From Candidatus Gastranaerophilales bacterium (lineage in GTDB: Bacteria > Cyanobacteriota > Vampirovibrionia > Gastranaerophilales > Gastranaerophilaceae): DNA of 64,000 bases. The first letter of the stretch is position 1; each line of letters opens with the position of its first letter. The stretch is taken from the NCBI GenBank assembly GCA_944323685.1, contig CALUTJ010000006.1:53424-117423 (forward strand), written 5' to 3'. The notes below the pieces were generated by a model. It did not search any database, was not told the origin of the DNA, and worked only from the letters and a program-made list of their open reading frames with translations. This document shows positions 53,021 through 62,583 of this stretch, one piece after another. Position numbers and translations under genes: made by a program.

Positions 53021-54147
53021 AGTTTTGTATTTTCATCCAGTTTAAAATAGTCAATCATAATGAAAATTGAAATTATTTCATCAAGAAATCTTTCAATATA
53101 TATGGATTTGTCGACTTTACAAAACAAATTCCCGAGTTCAAACAGATTTTTATTAGTGGATATAGCTATCATTAATTTATCATCATAAAAAGAGCATTTT
53201 ATATCCTTAGTGCCGAAAGTTGTTTGGATATTCAATAATCTTTCCATAAAAGCCGTTGTTAAAAGGTATCGCCCTTCTATTTGATCACTTGAATATGCTT
53301 TAAATTTTTTATTGAATTGAGTATCTTCAAGCATTAGTTTTAACAATTTTTCACAAGCAATTGGTTGCCTTTTGAAAAAATGACATTTTTTTAATATTTC
53401 ATAAAATATGTAAGCAAAAACACACCCAAAACCTATAACTAATAAGATTCCTTCCATAGCATCAATAGATAGTAGAAATAAAGCAAGTATTATACATAGT
53501 ATAAATGCAACGGCAAGTATTAATATTAATGCAGGAAACTTCCAATTTATTTCAGATTTTGAAATGACAGTAGTTGTATTTTTTATTGTTTTATTTGATT
53601 TAAATAAAATGACAACACCTCTGTATACTCGATTCCAAAAAGCAGAATCACTATCGAGAAACAAAGAAGTTTCGCAAATTTTCAAATCAGTTTCTTTGTA
53701 TTTTCCCACAATACAATCCTCTGTATTTAGCGTTGCAAATGCGGGAAAAATTGTACTCTCGATAATATCAGATTCTAAAAATTGCGTATTTGAATAATGC
53801 AGATTGCCCAATATTGTCAAAATTTTATTACCAGACTCTTCCTTGAGAAATTTAATAAAGTATGAGTTTTTTTCAATTACAGTTAAAAGACAAAAGACAA
53901 CTAAAACGGCTGAAAATATTATAAGAAAAAGGGCAAAAGTTGTATTAACAGTCCTTAGTGCAAAATACCCGAACAAGCATAGAATTGCAAACAAGAAATA
54001 TAATGAGCAAATCTCTAATGCTTGTTTCAAAACTTCTTTGCGTTTAAGCTCCAAGATGTTCAAAGTCTTAGATAATTTTTCATTGAACAGATTTACGTAC
54101 TTATTTTTATAGTTTTCAGCAATATGCACAAGATTTTGTCCCTGCAT
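53017..54147 (-). CDS. DUF3137-like membrane protein
   Basis: This 376-residue protein has an N-terminal coil, two pairs of membrane helices (LYFLFAILCLFGYFAL, FALFLIIFSAVLVVFCLL, then PALILILAVAFILCIIL, GILLVIGFGCVFAYIFYEIL), and soluble parts. The block with ESTIFPAFATLNTEDCIVGKY and FKSNK, and the C-terminal FYDDKLMIAIST, fit my recollection of DUF3137. Function unknown. The gene stands alone: a terminator of the upstream murI unit separates them. Confidence 0.7.
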   Translation of the reverse strand: MQGQNLVHIAENYKNKYVNLFNEKLSKTLNILELKRKEVLKQALEICSLYFLFAILCLFGYFALRTVNTTFALFLIIFSAVLVVFCLLTVIEKNSYFIKFLKEESGNKILTILGNLHYSNTQFLESDIIESTIFPAFATLNTEDCIVGKYKETDLKICETSLFLDSDSAFWNRVYRGVVILFKSNKTIKNTTTVISKSEINWKFPALILILAVAFILCIILALFLLSIDAMEGILLVIGFGCVFAYIFYEILKKCHFFKRQPIACEKLLKLMLEDTQFNKKFKAYSSDQIEGRYLLTTAFMERLLNIQTTFGTKDIKCSFYDDKLMIAISTNKNLFELGNLFCKVDKSIYIERFLDEIISIFIMIDYFKLDENTKL

Positions 54148-54208
54148 TTTACAAAATTTCTCCGGAGTTAGTGCTTAATAAATTATAATTAATTATTCAT
54201 AATAGTGC

Positions 54209-54232
54209 AAAAAAAAGACCCTTAAGGGTCTT
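54209..54232 (-). terminator. Terminator of the amidase-murI operon
   Basis: AAGACCCTT/AAGGGTCTT is a perfect 18-bp palindrome followed on the minus strand by eight T. It lies 84 bases after the murI stop. Confidence 0.8.
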
Positions 54233-54245
54233 GAAATTTTAAATA

Positions 54246-54287
54246 AGAAGAGAGAGCTTTCATATATATATAAAGTATTTCTCTTCT
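54246..54287. repeat. Long imperfect palindrome in the murI 3' region
   Basis: AGAAGAGA pairs with TCTCTTCT and CTTT with AAAG around an ATATATATAT centre, in a 42-base structure. It lies between murI and its terminator. It includes a CTTTATATATATA-like stretch also seen upstream of the two modular hydrolase genes. Confidence 0.5.
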
Positions 54288-54315
54288 AAAAAATTGCGTG
54301 ACTGTTAACAAAAGT

Positions 54316-55131
54316 TTATATTTCTACAAGCCCCGGCATTTCATTGATTTCCATAAACATCTTAGCGTTTTGTTTAAAGTGTTCCGGCTCGGAACTTGCA
54401 AAATAATGAACACTGCCGGCTGAAGAAGTGTTCAACAAATTATTTTGTTTTAAATCGTCAATAATATATCTTGCAAAAATTTGTGCGGGGTTAATAAAAA
54501 GTTCTTTAGGTGCATATTTAGAAATTTTATCAAGCAAATAAGGATAGTGTGTGCAGCCCAGAATAATTTTTTGCGGGTTAAACTCGAGTACATTTTTTAA
54601 ATATCCGTATATAGCTTGATTTTCGTCATAATCCGTTATTTGTTTTTCTACAATCGGAACCCAAAGAGGACACGCCTGTTCTATAACTTCCACCTGAGGG
54701 TTATGTTTTTGAAACTCTTTTGTATAAGTTTTTGTTTTAACGGTTGCTTCCGTTGCCATAACCCCGAGTTTTAAAAGCCCCGTATCAGCTGACATGTATT
54801 TTGCAACGCTTTGTATAAGCGGATAAATCTTGAAAGGATATTTGTCTTTTAGTTCTTCATATGCTGTTGCAGAGGTTGTATTGCACGCAAGCACAACAGC
54901 CTTAACCTTTTGGGATTCAAAAAATTCAAAAATTTCTTTAACTATTTCAATCAACTGTTCTTTTGATTTTCCGCCATATGGAAGATTTTTTGTATCGCCG
55001 AAATAGATGTAATTTTCATCAGGGCAGAGAGATAAAAGTTGTTTTAAAACTGTCAATCCTCCGACACCGGAATCCATAACGCCTATCGGTCTTTTGTCAA
55101 TTGTTGAAAGTGTGTTATCAAATGTTTCCAT
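54316..55131 (-). CDS. murI: Glutamate racemase
   Basis: The 271-residue enzyme has both catalytic-cysteine segments: VMDSGVGGLTVLKQL then VVLACNTTSATAYEELK, and IILGCTHYPYLLDKI. It makes D-glutamate for peptidoglycan. It overlaps the stop of the amidase gene by one base, so the two wall genes are one unit. Confidence 0.96.
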   Translation of the reverse strand: METFDNTLSTIDKRPIGVMDSGVGGLTVLKQLLSLCPDENYIYFGDTKNLPYGGKSKEQLIEIVKEIFEFFESQKVKAVVLACNTTSATAYEELKDKYPFKIYPLIQSVAKYMSADTGLLKLGVMATEATVKTKTYTKEFQKHNPQVEVIEQACPLWVPIVEKQITDYDENQAIYGYLKNVLEFNPQKIILGCTHYPYLLDKISKYAPKELFINPAQIFARYIIDDLKQNNLLNTSSAGSVHYFASSEPEHFKQNAKMFMEINEMPGLVEI

Positions 55132-57002
55132 TATTCTTTACCCAGATACTTTTGTATACCTTTAGCAATGGCTTCTGCGGTTTTTTGTCTTCTTTCTGAA
55201 GTCATAAGCTCTTTTCTTTCTTCAGGGTTTGATATAAAGCCTGTTTCCACAAGGATTGACGGGCAGGTTGTATTTTTTATAACATAAAATCTGGACTTAA
55301 ACAATCCGCGATCTTTTGCTTTAATTGTGTTGGCAAATTCCTTATGTACAATTTGTGCAAAATCATATGACTGCGGTGTAAAGTAGTGAGTTTCTATTCC
55401 CACACCTTCGGTAGTAAGGCTGGAGTTCACGTGTATACTGACAAACAAATCACCGTGGTTGTCTTCCGTATATTTCACCCTGTCTTGCAGCGAAACTGTC
55501 TGGTCTTTATCTCTTATCATCAGTACGTTATAACCTTTTTTGTCAAGAATTTTAGCCAGACGTTTTGAAATATCAAGAGTAATATCTTTTTCATAGATAC
55601 CTTCTCTTGTGGCCCCCACATCGCTGCCTCCGTGGCCTGCATCTATGACAATTGTTTTAACGTTGGGGTTGCGTTTGATAAACAACGGCCCTGTTTTATT
55701 AATCTCCGTATCTTTCGGAGTAGAAAGCTGCAAACTCAACTGTTTGTTATCAAAACTCTGTGTATACTTGATAACGGTTGTATCTTTGATAGGGATAATC
55801 ATTTTTATCCCGTATGGTTTTAGGGCTTCTGTTCTGAGTTTTGCAAAAACCTCGGAATTAAGATTTTTTTTGAAAGCTTCGTGATTGAAGCCGGAGCAGT
55901 TATACAGATTTACCTCAAGCACACTGCCAAGTCGTTTTATTGAATGGACAACAGGCTGTGTAAACGTAAATAAAAGAGTATCTGTTGTATCGTTGAGTTT
56001 CTTTGCGCTGTATGTATAAATTGCCGAGGTTTTATCGTAGAAGGTAAGCCCGAGAATCCTGTCATCATGTGCAAGAAAAATACTCTGCGAGTCGTAAGAA
56101 TATATCGGGCGAAACTTATCAGGCTCGGTTGTTGTTACAACAATTCTTGCTTTAGTCGGTTCGAACTGTCCTATTTTTATTGTTTCTTTTTCAGAAAGTA
56201 CAAACTCTTTATTTCTTATATCCTGTGCAACATATGTATTTGGCAGGTCGAAAACAAGTCTGTCAGGATTTTTAACAACAAACGGCTTTTCTATTCCTAT
56301 TGAACCAATCCCTCGAATCAGTGCGTTACCGCGTTTTATATCTATTTTATTAACATAAAAAGCCGATTTTAATTTTGATACGGGTGTATCAGCCACAAGA
56401 ATTTTGGAAGCATCGGGCTTAACAAGTTCTCCCTTTGAATTAAATGCTTTTTGTACGGCGATTGCTTCCGCTGGCTTTTGCACACTTGTATTTACAGCAG
56501 GCTGCGCAGGCTTTTCCTCTTCACTGAAGGTTGTGTATTCGTAATAGTTTACCTCTGATTTTTCATCATCATAGATGCTTCTTAAATCGCTTTGAGGAAA
56601 CAGGTTTTTGTTGTATGAGATAACAAGATTGTTGTCTACTCTGTGGATTTTTACCTTATCTGCTTTAAAGTCTTTGTTATAAGTTATTACAATTCTTACA
56701 ACATTCGGATTGGTTGTGAATTGTGACACCTTAACCTGTTTTATATCACTGTTTTTAAAGTCCCAGCTTGAATTGGAACGAGTCAAAACAGAATCTTGAA
56801 CATCAAAAATCAGCCTGTCAGGATTGGTCAGTTTCATTGACTTCACGTTTATATACTGGACTTTTGACGGTGAAGCAAGAAAAATGACATTGTCAGAGTT
56901 GTCAAAGTGTACCGAATTTATTTTGTAAACTTCCTCTGCTGCTGCCCAATTAAATAAATTGATTATGAATATAAAAATTATTAATATAAATTTTTTCAGC
57001 AT
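55131..57002 (-). CDS. N-acetylmuramoyl-L-alanine amidase with AMIN domains
   Basis: The 623-residue protein has a signal peptide (MLKKFILIIFIFIINLFNWA), two AMIN-like beta domains (residues ~30-130 and ~215-320, each with a NPDRLIFDVQDSV/NPDRLVFDLPNTY motif) and a C-terminal Amidase_3 domain (~445-620) with the zinc ligands His in IDAGHGGSD, Glu, and His in VSIHVNSS, and the catalytic Glu in VETGFISNPEERK. AMIN domains bind the septal wall or outer membrane. It is upstream of murI. Confidence 0.93.
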   Translation of the reverse strand: MLKKFILIIFIFIINLFNWAAAEEVYKINSVHFDNSDNVIFLASPSKVQYINVKSMKLTNPDRLIFDVQDSVLTRSNSSWDFKNSDIKQVKVSQFTTNPNVVRIVITYNKDFKADKVKIHRVDNNLVISYNKNLFPQSDLRSIYDDEKSEVNYYEYTTFSEEEKPAQPAVNTSVQKPAEAIAVQKAFNSKGELVKPDASKILVADTPVSKLKSAFYVNKIDIKRGNALIRGIGSIGIEKPFVVKNPDRLVFDLPNTYVAQDIRNKEFVLSEKETIKIGQFEPTKARIVVTTTEPDKFRPIYSYDSQSIFLAHDDRILGLTFYDKTSAIYTYSAKKLNDTTDTLLFTFTQPVVHSIKRLGSVLEVNLYNCSGFNHEAFKKNLNSEVFAKLRTEALKPYGIKMIIPIKDTTVIKYTQSFDNKQLSLQLSTPKDTEINKTGPLFIKRNPNVKTIVIDAGHGGSDVGATREGIYEKDITLDISKRLAKILDKKGYNVLMIRDKDQTVSLQDRVKYTEDNHGDLFVSIHVNSSLTTEGVGIETHYFTPQSYDFAQIVHKEFANTIKAKDRGLFKSRFYVIKNTTCPSILVETGFISNPEERKELMTSERRQKTAEAIAKGIQKYLGKE

Positions 57003-57055
57003 ACTTATATTTTACAATAAACCGTAATTATGACTAATCTTTAACATTAGTTAAT

Positions 57056-58837
57056 TCATTTTTTGTTTGTTTTTAGCTTAATGTTACAGGAATCATCATT
57101 CATATCAATTTTGTCGTCAAAATCGTTGTCTACACCGTCATAACAAGAGTTTATCGAATTAAAAGACTCGGCGCCGGGATTTTTATTCAGCCATTTGTCG
57201 GGAATTTCCTTCCAGTAATGCAAAAACTCGGATTTAAAAGCTCTGGCAATTTGAGTATTGTCAATTATCAAAACATTCTCGTCATTATATTTCTCGCCGC
57301 TTTTTGTAAAATTCATCGAGCCGATGACGGAATATTTATCATCAATAATTATTGATTTCATATGCATTTTACCTGCTCTGTTTTCAGCCTTAACAGGAAT
57401 TTTGTTATCTCTTAAATACTTAACTGACGAATACTTCTGTCCTGCCGAGGTTGCATCTACGATAATTTTGACATCTACTCCTCTTGATTTTGCACGTATT
57501 AAAGCAGCGGAGAAATCTCTGTGCGTGATAACAAAGACAGGAACGTATACGTAGTTTTTCGCATTGTCAATAAGTTTTATTATTTTGTTTGTTATAACTC
57601 TATCCTGCGGTGAAAAGTACACGAAAATTTTAGAATTGCCTAAATTGGTTAAGTTTTCAGCCGTCTTTGTTTTAAAAGTATGGAATCTTCCTTCATACAT
57701 TTGTTCAAATTCTGTTTTATAAATAGCTGCAATTTGAGAGGAATTTATTAAAACAGCGGAATTTGCGTTAAAACCTGACAAATCAGTATGCGAAATATTG
57801 GCTGAACCGCTCCAGACTTTTTGGTTATCAAAAATAAAAAACTTGTTATGCATTATAGAGTCTTTTATTTTGTTGTTTGCAAGAATTTGCGCAGCATAAT
57901 CAATATCACGCCTGTTATTTTTCAAAGATTTTGAAAGTGGAATCGTTTCCCTGTAAATTGTGCTGCCGTCCAAATTTGTATCGTAAACCCAGCGGATTTT
58001 TACCCCGCGTCTTTGAGCGTTAATCAACGCGTTATTTATTTCCGGCTGACCGTCTATTCCGTATATAGCAAAGTCAATAGATTGTTTAGCCCTGTTAATT
58101 TCGTTTAACAGGGATTTGCAAACTGTAGTAAAACACCTGTTTGAAGGGTAATAGTATTTTATAAAGTCTGTGGTATAAAACTCAAGATAAGAGTCTTTAT
58201 ACAAAGGTGCATATTTTTCGTATGTATATCGTGGGTATTTGTTATTGTCATTTCGGGATTTCGTATCGTTATTTATATTTGCATGACAATTTTTGCAGGA
58301 TTTTGCACTTTTTGGCAATTCTTTTGCGGGAATAATTTCAATATTCGGTGAGGAAAATGCAAATTTACAATTTAGTTTATGAAATTTGTTTGTCTTAGTA
58401 TTGTATGTCACAAGGTTAAGTGTGTTTGCATATTCAATATTTTTTAAAACCGTCTGCCTGTTATTTTGTGTCAGCACATAGCCATTTTGTTCCAGGAGTT
58501 TATTATAATCTCTGCCATCCGGCAGGACAACTGCAATATCGGTATTGCGCAATATTTTTACTTTTTTATTCAACAAATTTTCTTTAGCAAATTTATTGCC
58601 GAGATAAATCAGTTTTGCCGTATCTATTTGAGACAAATGAACCGGCTCGATATCGTATTTAACAAGTTTTACCAGTTCATCAGTATCTGCAAAATCATTA
58701 TCATTAAAGTCGACATAAAATTCTGCTGCATTAATAATCTTTAAAACCTTATGTGCATCCGGTTTTGTATAAGAAAAATACAAAATTACAACAAGAATGA
58801 AAGCCAGAACAGCTATTGTAACAAGCTTTTTAATCAT
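57056..58837 (-). CDS. Phospholipase D-like protein with Cys-rich middle domain and MopE-like tail
   Basis: The 593-residue product has an N-terminal signal or anchor helix (LVTIAVLAFILVVILYF), an SNase-like/Ada-like zinc module with KFHKLNCKFA...SCKNCHA at ~165-190, and two HKD motifs: His330 in HNKFFIFDNQKVWSGSANIS and His492 in HMKSIIIDDKYSVIGSMNF. The tail has CYDGVDNDFDDKIDMNDDSC, like the MopE copper-binding repeat. PLD family members cut phosphodiesters (lipids or nucleic acids). I chose ATG 58837 for the signal. It is divergent from the mannosidase gene. Confidence 0.85.
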   Translation of the reverse strand: MIKKLVTIAVLAFILVVILYFSYTKPDAHKVLKIINAAEFYVDFNDNDFADTDELVKLVKYDIEPVHLSQIDTAKLIYLGNKFAKENLLNKKVKILRNTDIAVVLPDGRDYNKLLEQNGYVLTQNNRQTVLKNIEYANTLNLVTYNTKTNKFHKLNCKFAFSSPNIEIIPAKELPKSAKSCKNCHANINNDTKSRNDNNKYPRYTYEKYAPLYKDSYLEFYTTDFIKYYYPSNRCFTTVCKSLLNEINRAKQSIDFAIYGIDGQPEINNALINAQRRGVKIRWVYDTNLDGSTIYRETIPLSKSLKNNRRDIDYAAQILANNKIKDSIMHNKFFIFDNQKVWSGSANISHTDLSGFNANSAVLINSSQIAAIYKTEFEQMYEGRFHTFKTKTAENLTNLGNSKIFVYFSPQDRVITNKIIKLIDNAKNYVYVPVFVITHRDFSAALIRAKSRGVDVKIIVDATSAGQKYSSVKYLRDNKIPVKAENRAGKMHMKSIIIDDKYSVIGSMNFTKSGEKYNDENVLIIDNTQIARAFKSEFLHYWKEIPDKWLNKNPGAESFNSINSCYDGVDNDFDDKIDMNDDSCNIKLKTNKK

Positions 58838-58931
58838 ACTGACATTATAGATTAAATTACGTTTATGTAAAACAAAGTAAACTTTGATTAAACTTTTGGC
58901 AAAACAGCCGCAATGTATTAATATGCTTATC

Positions 58932-61385
58932 ATGAAGAAAAAAGTCTACGCATACATACACACTCACTGGGATAGAGAGTGGTACAGAGAATTTGAAGAG
59001 TTCAGGCTCCGTCTTGTCGAAGTTTTTGACGATATAATTGAAAAACTCAAACACAATGAACTTGATACATTTTACTTTGACGGACAAACGGCGGCTCTTG
59101 AAGATTATCTTGAAATTAAACCACAAAACGAACAGATTGTTAAAGAGTTCATAAAACAAAAAAGACTCTTTATCGGGCCTTATTATTGTTCAACAGACAG
59201 TTTGCTTGTAGACAGCGAGTCAATTATAAAAAATTTGCAAATAGGGTATGAATATTCAAAACGCTTCGGATGTAATGATTTTATAGCATATCATGCCGAT
59301 ACATTCGGGCACAGCAGTTTTATTGCGCAAATAATAAAATACTTTAATATTCCTTATGCAATTTTCTGGCGCGGGCTTGGAGAGTTGGAGTCTGAGTTTT
59401 TATTCAGAAATTTAAAATCAGTATATTTAATTCAAGGGTATTTTCACGATTATTTTTCTGCACCAGTAAGTATACAGGATAAAGTAAAAATGCTGAAAAA
59501 TACCCTCGATAAGATTGCAAAATATTCTTCTACAGACATTTTACTTCCGCTTGGCGCAGACCATATGGCTGCTGCTGACAACATAAAATACCAAATACAA
59601 GAAGCCAATAAACACCTTAAAGATTATGAAATTGTTCTCTCTACGCCTTTTGAATACCTTAAAAGTGCAGATGACAATTTTAAAAAGAATTTAACCTGTG
59701 AGTTTAGAGATACCAAAAGAAATTTTATACTCCCCGGAGTGTACTCTTCACGTGTTGATATAAAACAGCAAAACTCAAAACATCAATGGGAGCTTTCCCG
59801 TATTGTACAACCGCTGCAAGCAATCAGCAGCTTTCTAAACCTTACAAAATCTTATCAACAGGAAGTTGATTACATATGGAAGCTGCTTATCAAAAACCAC
59901 CCGCACGACAGCATTTACGGCTGTAGTGTCGACAATGTGCACAGGGAAAATATTACAAGATTTTTAAAAGTCAATGAAGCATCTAATGCGCTTGTAAATT
60001 CGATAAAACGGGATTTGTACACACAAAACAACATTTATAGTGCATTAAACCTATCTAATTTTGATTTTAGCGGCGCTTTAAAAATAGTTACTGATAAAAA
60101 ACTCCCTAAAGAATATAACGCGCAAAAAATCGGCACGCGCATGGCATTTCCTCTTTTAAAAATGTATGCGATAAATCAGGTGCCCGTTACCGAGGATTAT
60201 ACAAAATTCAATGAATACCTTGTTGATTTAAAAGGTCTAAAACCTTTCAGTATTACAAAAATTGATAACAATATCTGTCAAAAATCAACCTTAAAGGTGT
60301 CTGAAAATTCTATTGAAAATGATTACATAGGTCTGTTTATCAAAGATAAAAACGTTATTTTAAAGAATAAAATAAATAAAAAAACTTACAAAAATTTTAT
60401 CAATTTTATTGACAGGGCAGATATAGGCGACAGTTATAATTTCGGGGCGTTAAAAGGAGACAAACCGCTACAGGCATTGCTTGTCAGCTCAAAAATTAAA
60501 CAACGCGGACACATACAAAGTATACTGCAATTAAAATTTGAGGTTTTAATACCGCAAAAATCAACCCCGCATGGCCGCAGCACAAAAGCAGTAAAACACA
60601 TTTTAAATACCGATGTTATTTTACAAAACCAAAATGACTATCTGGAATTTAATATAAGCTGGAAAAACAAAAGTTGTGACCACATATTACAGGTTCAATT
60701 CAATCTTGATGAACCGGTTAATCAGACTGTATCCGATGATCTGGCCGGCTATATTGTCAGAGATTTTGAGCCTGACTACAACATATATTCACAACTTCCT
60801 GCACCAAGAGGGATTGAGCTTAAACATAACACAGCTCCTATTCAAAAATTTGTGTGGACTCAGGGTGCCGGTATTGTAACGCAAGGCTTGCAGGAGTACG
60901 AAATAGCCCAGAACCATTTGCGAATAACCTTACTTCGCTCAACCGGAACAATTTCCACCCCGCATAACCCGACAAGAGGCACCCCGGCAGGGCCGCCGCT
61001 GCCTACCCCTGATTTGCAGCTTTTAGGAGAAAGAAATGCTCGATTTGCACTAACGTTTAAGGATTGTGCGCAAAAATGCGAAGCTGTTGCTGAAAAGTTC
61101 TATCAAACACAGCTTATACTAAACTCAGAGCTTGAAGATAAAGTTCTTTTGGAATCAGGGAATGAAAACATTCTTGTGACAACGATTAAAAGCAGCCCGA
61201 ATAGTGATTTAATTGTAAGATTTTTGAATAAATCCGACAAAAATCAAACTTTTAAATTTAAAACCGCGTTAAAAAACAATGGCATATTCTATACAAATGC
61301 GCTGGAAGAAATAACGGAACCATACAAAGATTCTGTTATAGAAGCGAATTCTTTTGTCACTGTCATTATAAAAAATCCGCGTTAA
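58932..61385 (+). CDS. GH38-family alpha-mannosidase-like glycosidase
   Basis: The 817-residue protein has the GH38 zinc/catalytic motif THWDREWYREFEEF, the catalytic nucleophile Asp123 in YHADTFGHSS, and a central NHPHDSIYGCSVDNVHRE. Later domains are beta-rich. There is no signal peptide, so it is likely cytoplasmic. It removes alpha-mannose from glycans or glycerate conjugates. The ATG at 58932 is preceded by two in-frame Met codons (58884, 58923) without a clear ribosome binding site. It is a single gene. Confidence 0.88.
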   Translation: MKKKVYAYIHTHWDREWYREFEEFRLRLVEVFDDIIEKLKHNELDTFYFDGQTAALEDYLEIKPQNEQIVKEFIKQKRLFIGPYYCSTDSLLVDSESIIKNLQIGYEYSKRFGCNDFIAYHADTFGHSSFIAQIIKYFNIPYAIFWRGLGELESEFLFRNLKSVYLIQGYFHDYFSAPVSIQDKVKMLKNTLDKIAKYSSTDILLPLGADHMAAADNIKYQIQEANKHLKDYEIVLSTPFEYLKSADDNFKKNLTCEFRDTKRNFILPGVYSSRVDIKQQNSKHQWELSRIVQPLQAISSFLNLTKSYQQEVDYIWKLLIKNHPHDSIYGCSVDNVHRENITRFLKVNEASNALVNSIKRDLYTQNNIYSALNLSNFDFSGALKIVTDKKLPKEYNAQKIGTRMAFPLLKMYAINQVPVTEDYTKFNEYLVDLKGLKPFSITKIDNNICQKSTLKVSENSIENDYIGLFIKDKNVILKNKINKKTYKNFINFIDRADIGDSYNFGALKGDKPLQALLVSSKIKQRGHIQSILQLKFEVLIPQKSTPHGRSTKAVKHILNTDVILQNQNDYLEFNISWKNKSCDHILQVQFNLDEPVNQTVSDDLAGYIVRDFEPDYNIYSQLPAPRGIELKHNTAPIQKFVWTQGAGIVTQGLQEYEIAQNHLRITLLRSTGTISTPHNPTRGTPAGPPLPTPDLQLLGERNARFALTFKDCAQKCEAVAEKFYQTQLILNSELEDKVLLESGNENILVTTIKSSPNSDLIVRFLNKSDKNQTFKFKTALKNNGIFYTNALEEITEPYKDSVIEANSFVTVIIKNPR

Positions 61386-61487
61386 ATTGTTTATATGTAA
61401 AAATTTGTAACCCTGCTTTACCTAATTTGACAATTACTCAGTATAAAAAATCTTTAATAATATATTAAGATATTGGAGAATTTTTAC

Positions 61488-61922
61488 ATGGGCAATTACG
61501 GAGAAATCAAAGCAGGAATGAAATTCAGCAGTTACCTCGAATTTGATTCAAAACTGGAGAAAAAAGCCAATAAATCAAAAACTCTTATTTTAACAAATAA
61601 TGCACCCGAGTATCTTGATAAATCAAATCTTGAGTCTGCTACCGTTTATAACATAAAATGTATACAATACAACGGATATAAAGACAACAAAGGCGATTTT
61701 ATCGGGCATACAGGCAAAGGTTATTCAAACGGAAATTATGTAATTTTCGGAGAAGATGCTCAAAGCGGTCTTACTCACTCAAAAACCGTAGTGGGAGGCC
61801 GTAATATCTACGAAATGAGAAAAGAAAATTTTAATTATATAGAAGGCAAAACGCAATATGCAGTCGACAAAAACGGAGACGGTATAGTTCAGGAAAATGA
61901 AATATTTGACTACGACAGTTAA
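61488..61922 (+). CDS. Small unrecognised protein with an EF-hand-like loop
   Basis: The 144-residue product has no signal peptide or membrane helix. It contains a calcium-loop-like DKNGDGIVQENE at its C-terminus and Gly/Asn-rich repeats (YNGYKDNKGDFIGHTGKGY). The start at 61488 follows TTGGAGA; the frame upstream begins with a TTG at 61473. The family is not recognised. It converges with the next gene. Confidence 0.65.
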   Translation: MGNYGEIKAGMKFSSYLEFDSKLEKKANKSKTLILTNNAPEYLDKSNLESATVYNIKCIQYNGYKDNKGDFIGHTGKGYSNGNYVIFGEDAQSGLTHSKTVVGGRNIYEMRKENFNYIEGKTQYAVDKNGDGIVQENEIFDYDS

Positions 61923-61938
61923 CCGGTCAAATCAGTTT

Positions 61939-62544
61939 TTATTTACTGCTGTCAATCAAGTTGTTTATCGAATCGGTTAATTTTTGACTGTTTTTAGCAA
62001 GGTTATTTTGTGCAATTTCCTTCGCTTTAGTTTTTTGTAATTTTTGGGCAAGTTTTTCTGCTCTCTTATCAAGAATTTTTTGCATTCTTTCTTCGGCATA
62101 TCTCAGATGGCTGTCTAACAATCCGTTATATATTTTAGTACTGCCGTTGGGATTAACGGGCGTTATCATTTCTATTAAAGAATTTGTGCTCTCTTTTAGG
62201 GCGGCTTCAACATTGTATTTATTGGCAAAACTTGATAAATTGATATTATCTTTTTCATCACTTAAAAAATCAATAAACCTTTTAAGCTTACCTTTTGCAA
62301 CATTGTCATAAAATACACAGACAGAACTTCTGACGGCATTCATAGAGTCTTTTGTTGCCTGAAAAATAATATTTACATCATATTTTTTGCAAAAGTCCAT
62401 TGCGTTTTGATTTTGTTGAAAAGCATCAACCAGTTTTTTCCCTAGTTCCGGAAATTTTTTATACAGCCCCTGGCATTCCACTCTTTTTATTCTTCCGAAA
62501 GAAGGGGCTGTTATATTATTTTGACTGTAAGCTTTTATATTCAT
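61939..62544 (-). CDS. Unrecognised helical protein with an SFGRI N-terminal motif
   Basis: The 201-residue protein starts MNIKAYSQNNITAPSFGRIK and then is mostly helical, with a Lys/Glu/Gln-rich coiled C-terminus (KILDKRAEKLAQKLQKTKAK). No family is known to me. It may be cytoplasmic or secreted by an unusual route. It is 39 bp downstream of another unknown gene. Confidence 0.65.
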   Translation of the reverse strand: MNIKAYSQNNITAPSFGRIKRVECQGLYKKFPELGKKLVDAFQQNQNAMDFCKKYDVNIIFQATKDSMNAVRSSVCVFYDNVAKGKLKRFIDFLSDEKDNINLSSFANKYNVEAALKESTNSLIEMITPVNPNGSTKIYNGLLDSHLRYAEERMQKILDKRAEKLAQKLQKTKAKEIAQNNLAKNSQKLTDSINNLIDSSK

Positions 62545-62583
62545 TTATTTACCTTTTTTCAAAACATGCAAAAATTTATGATT

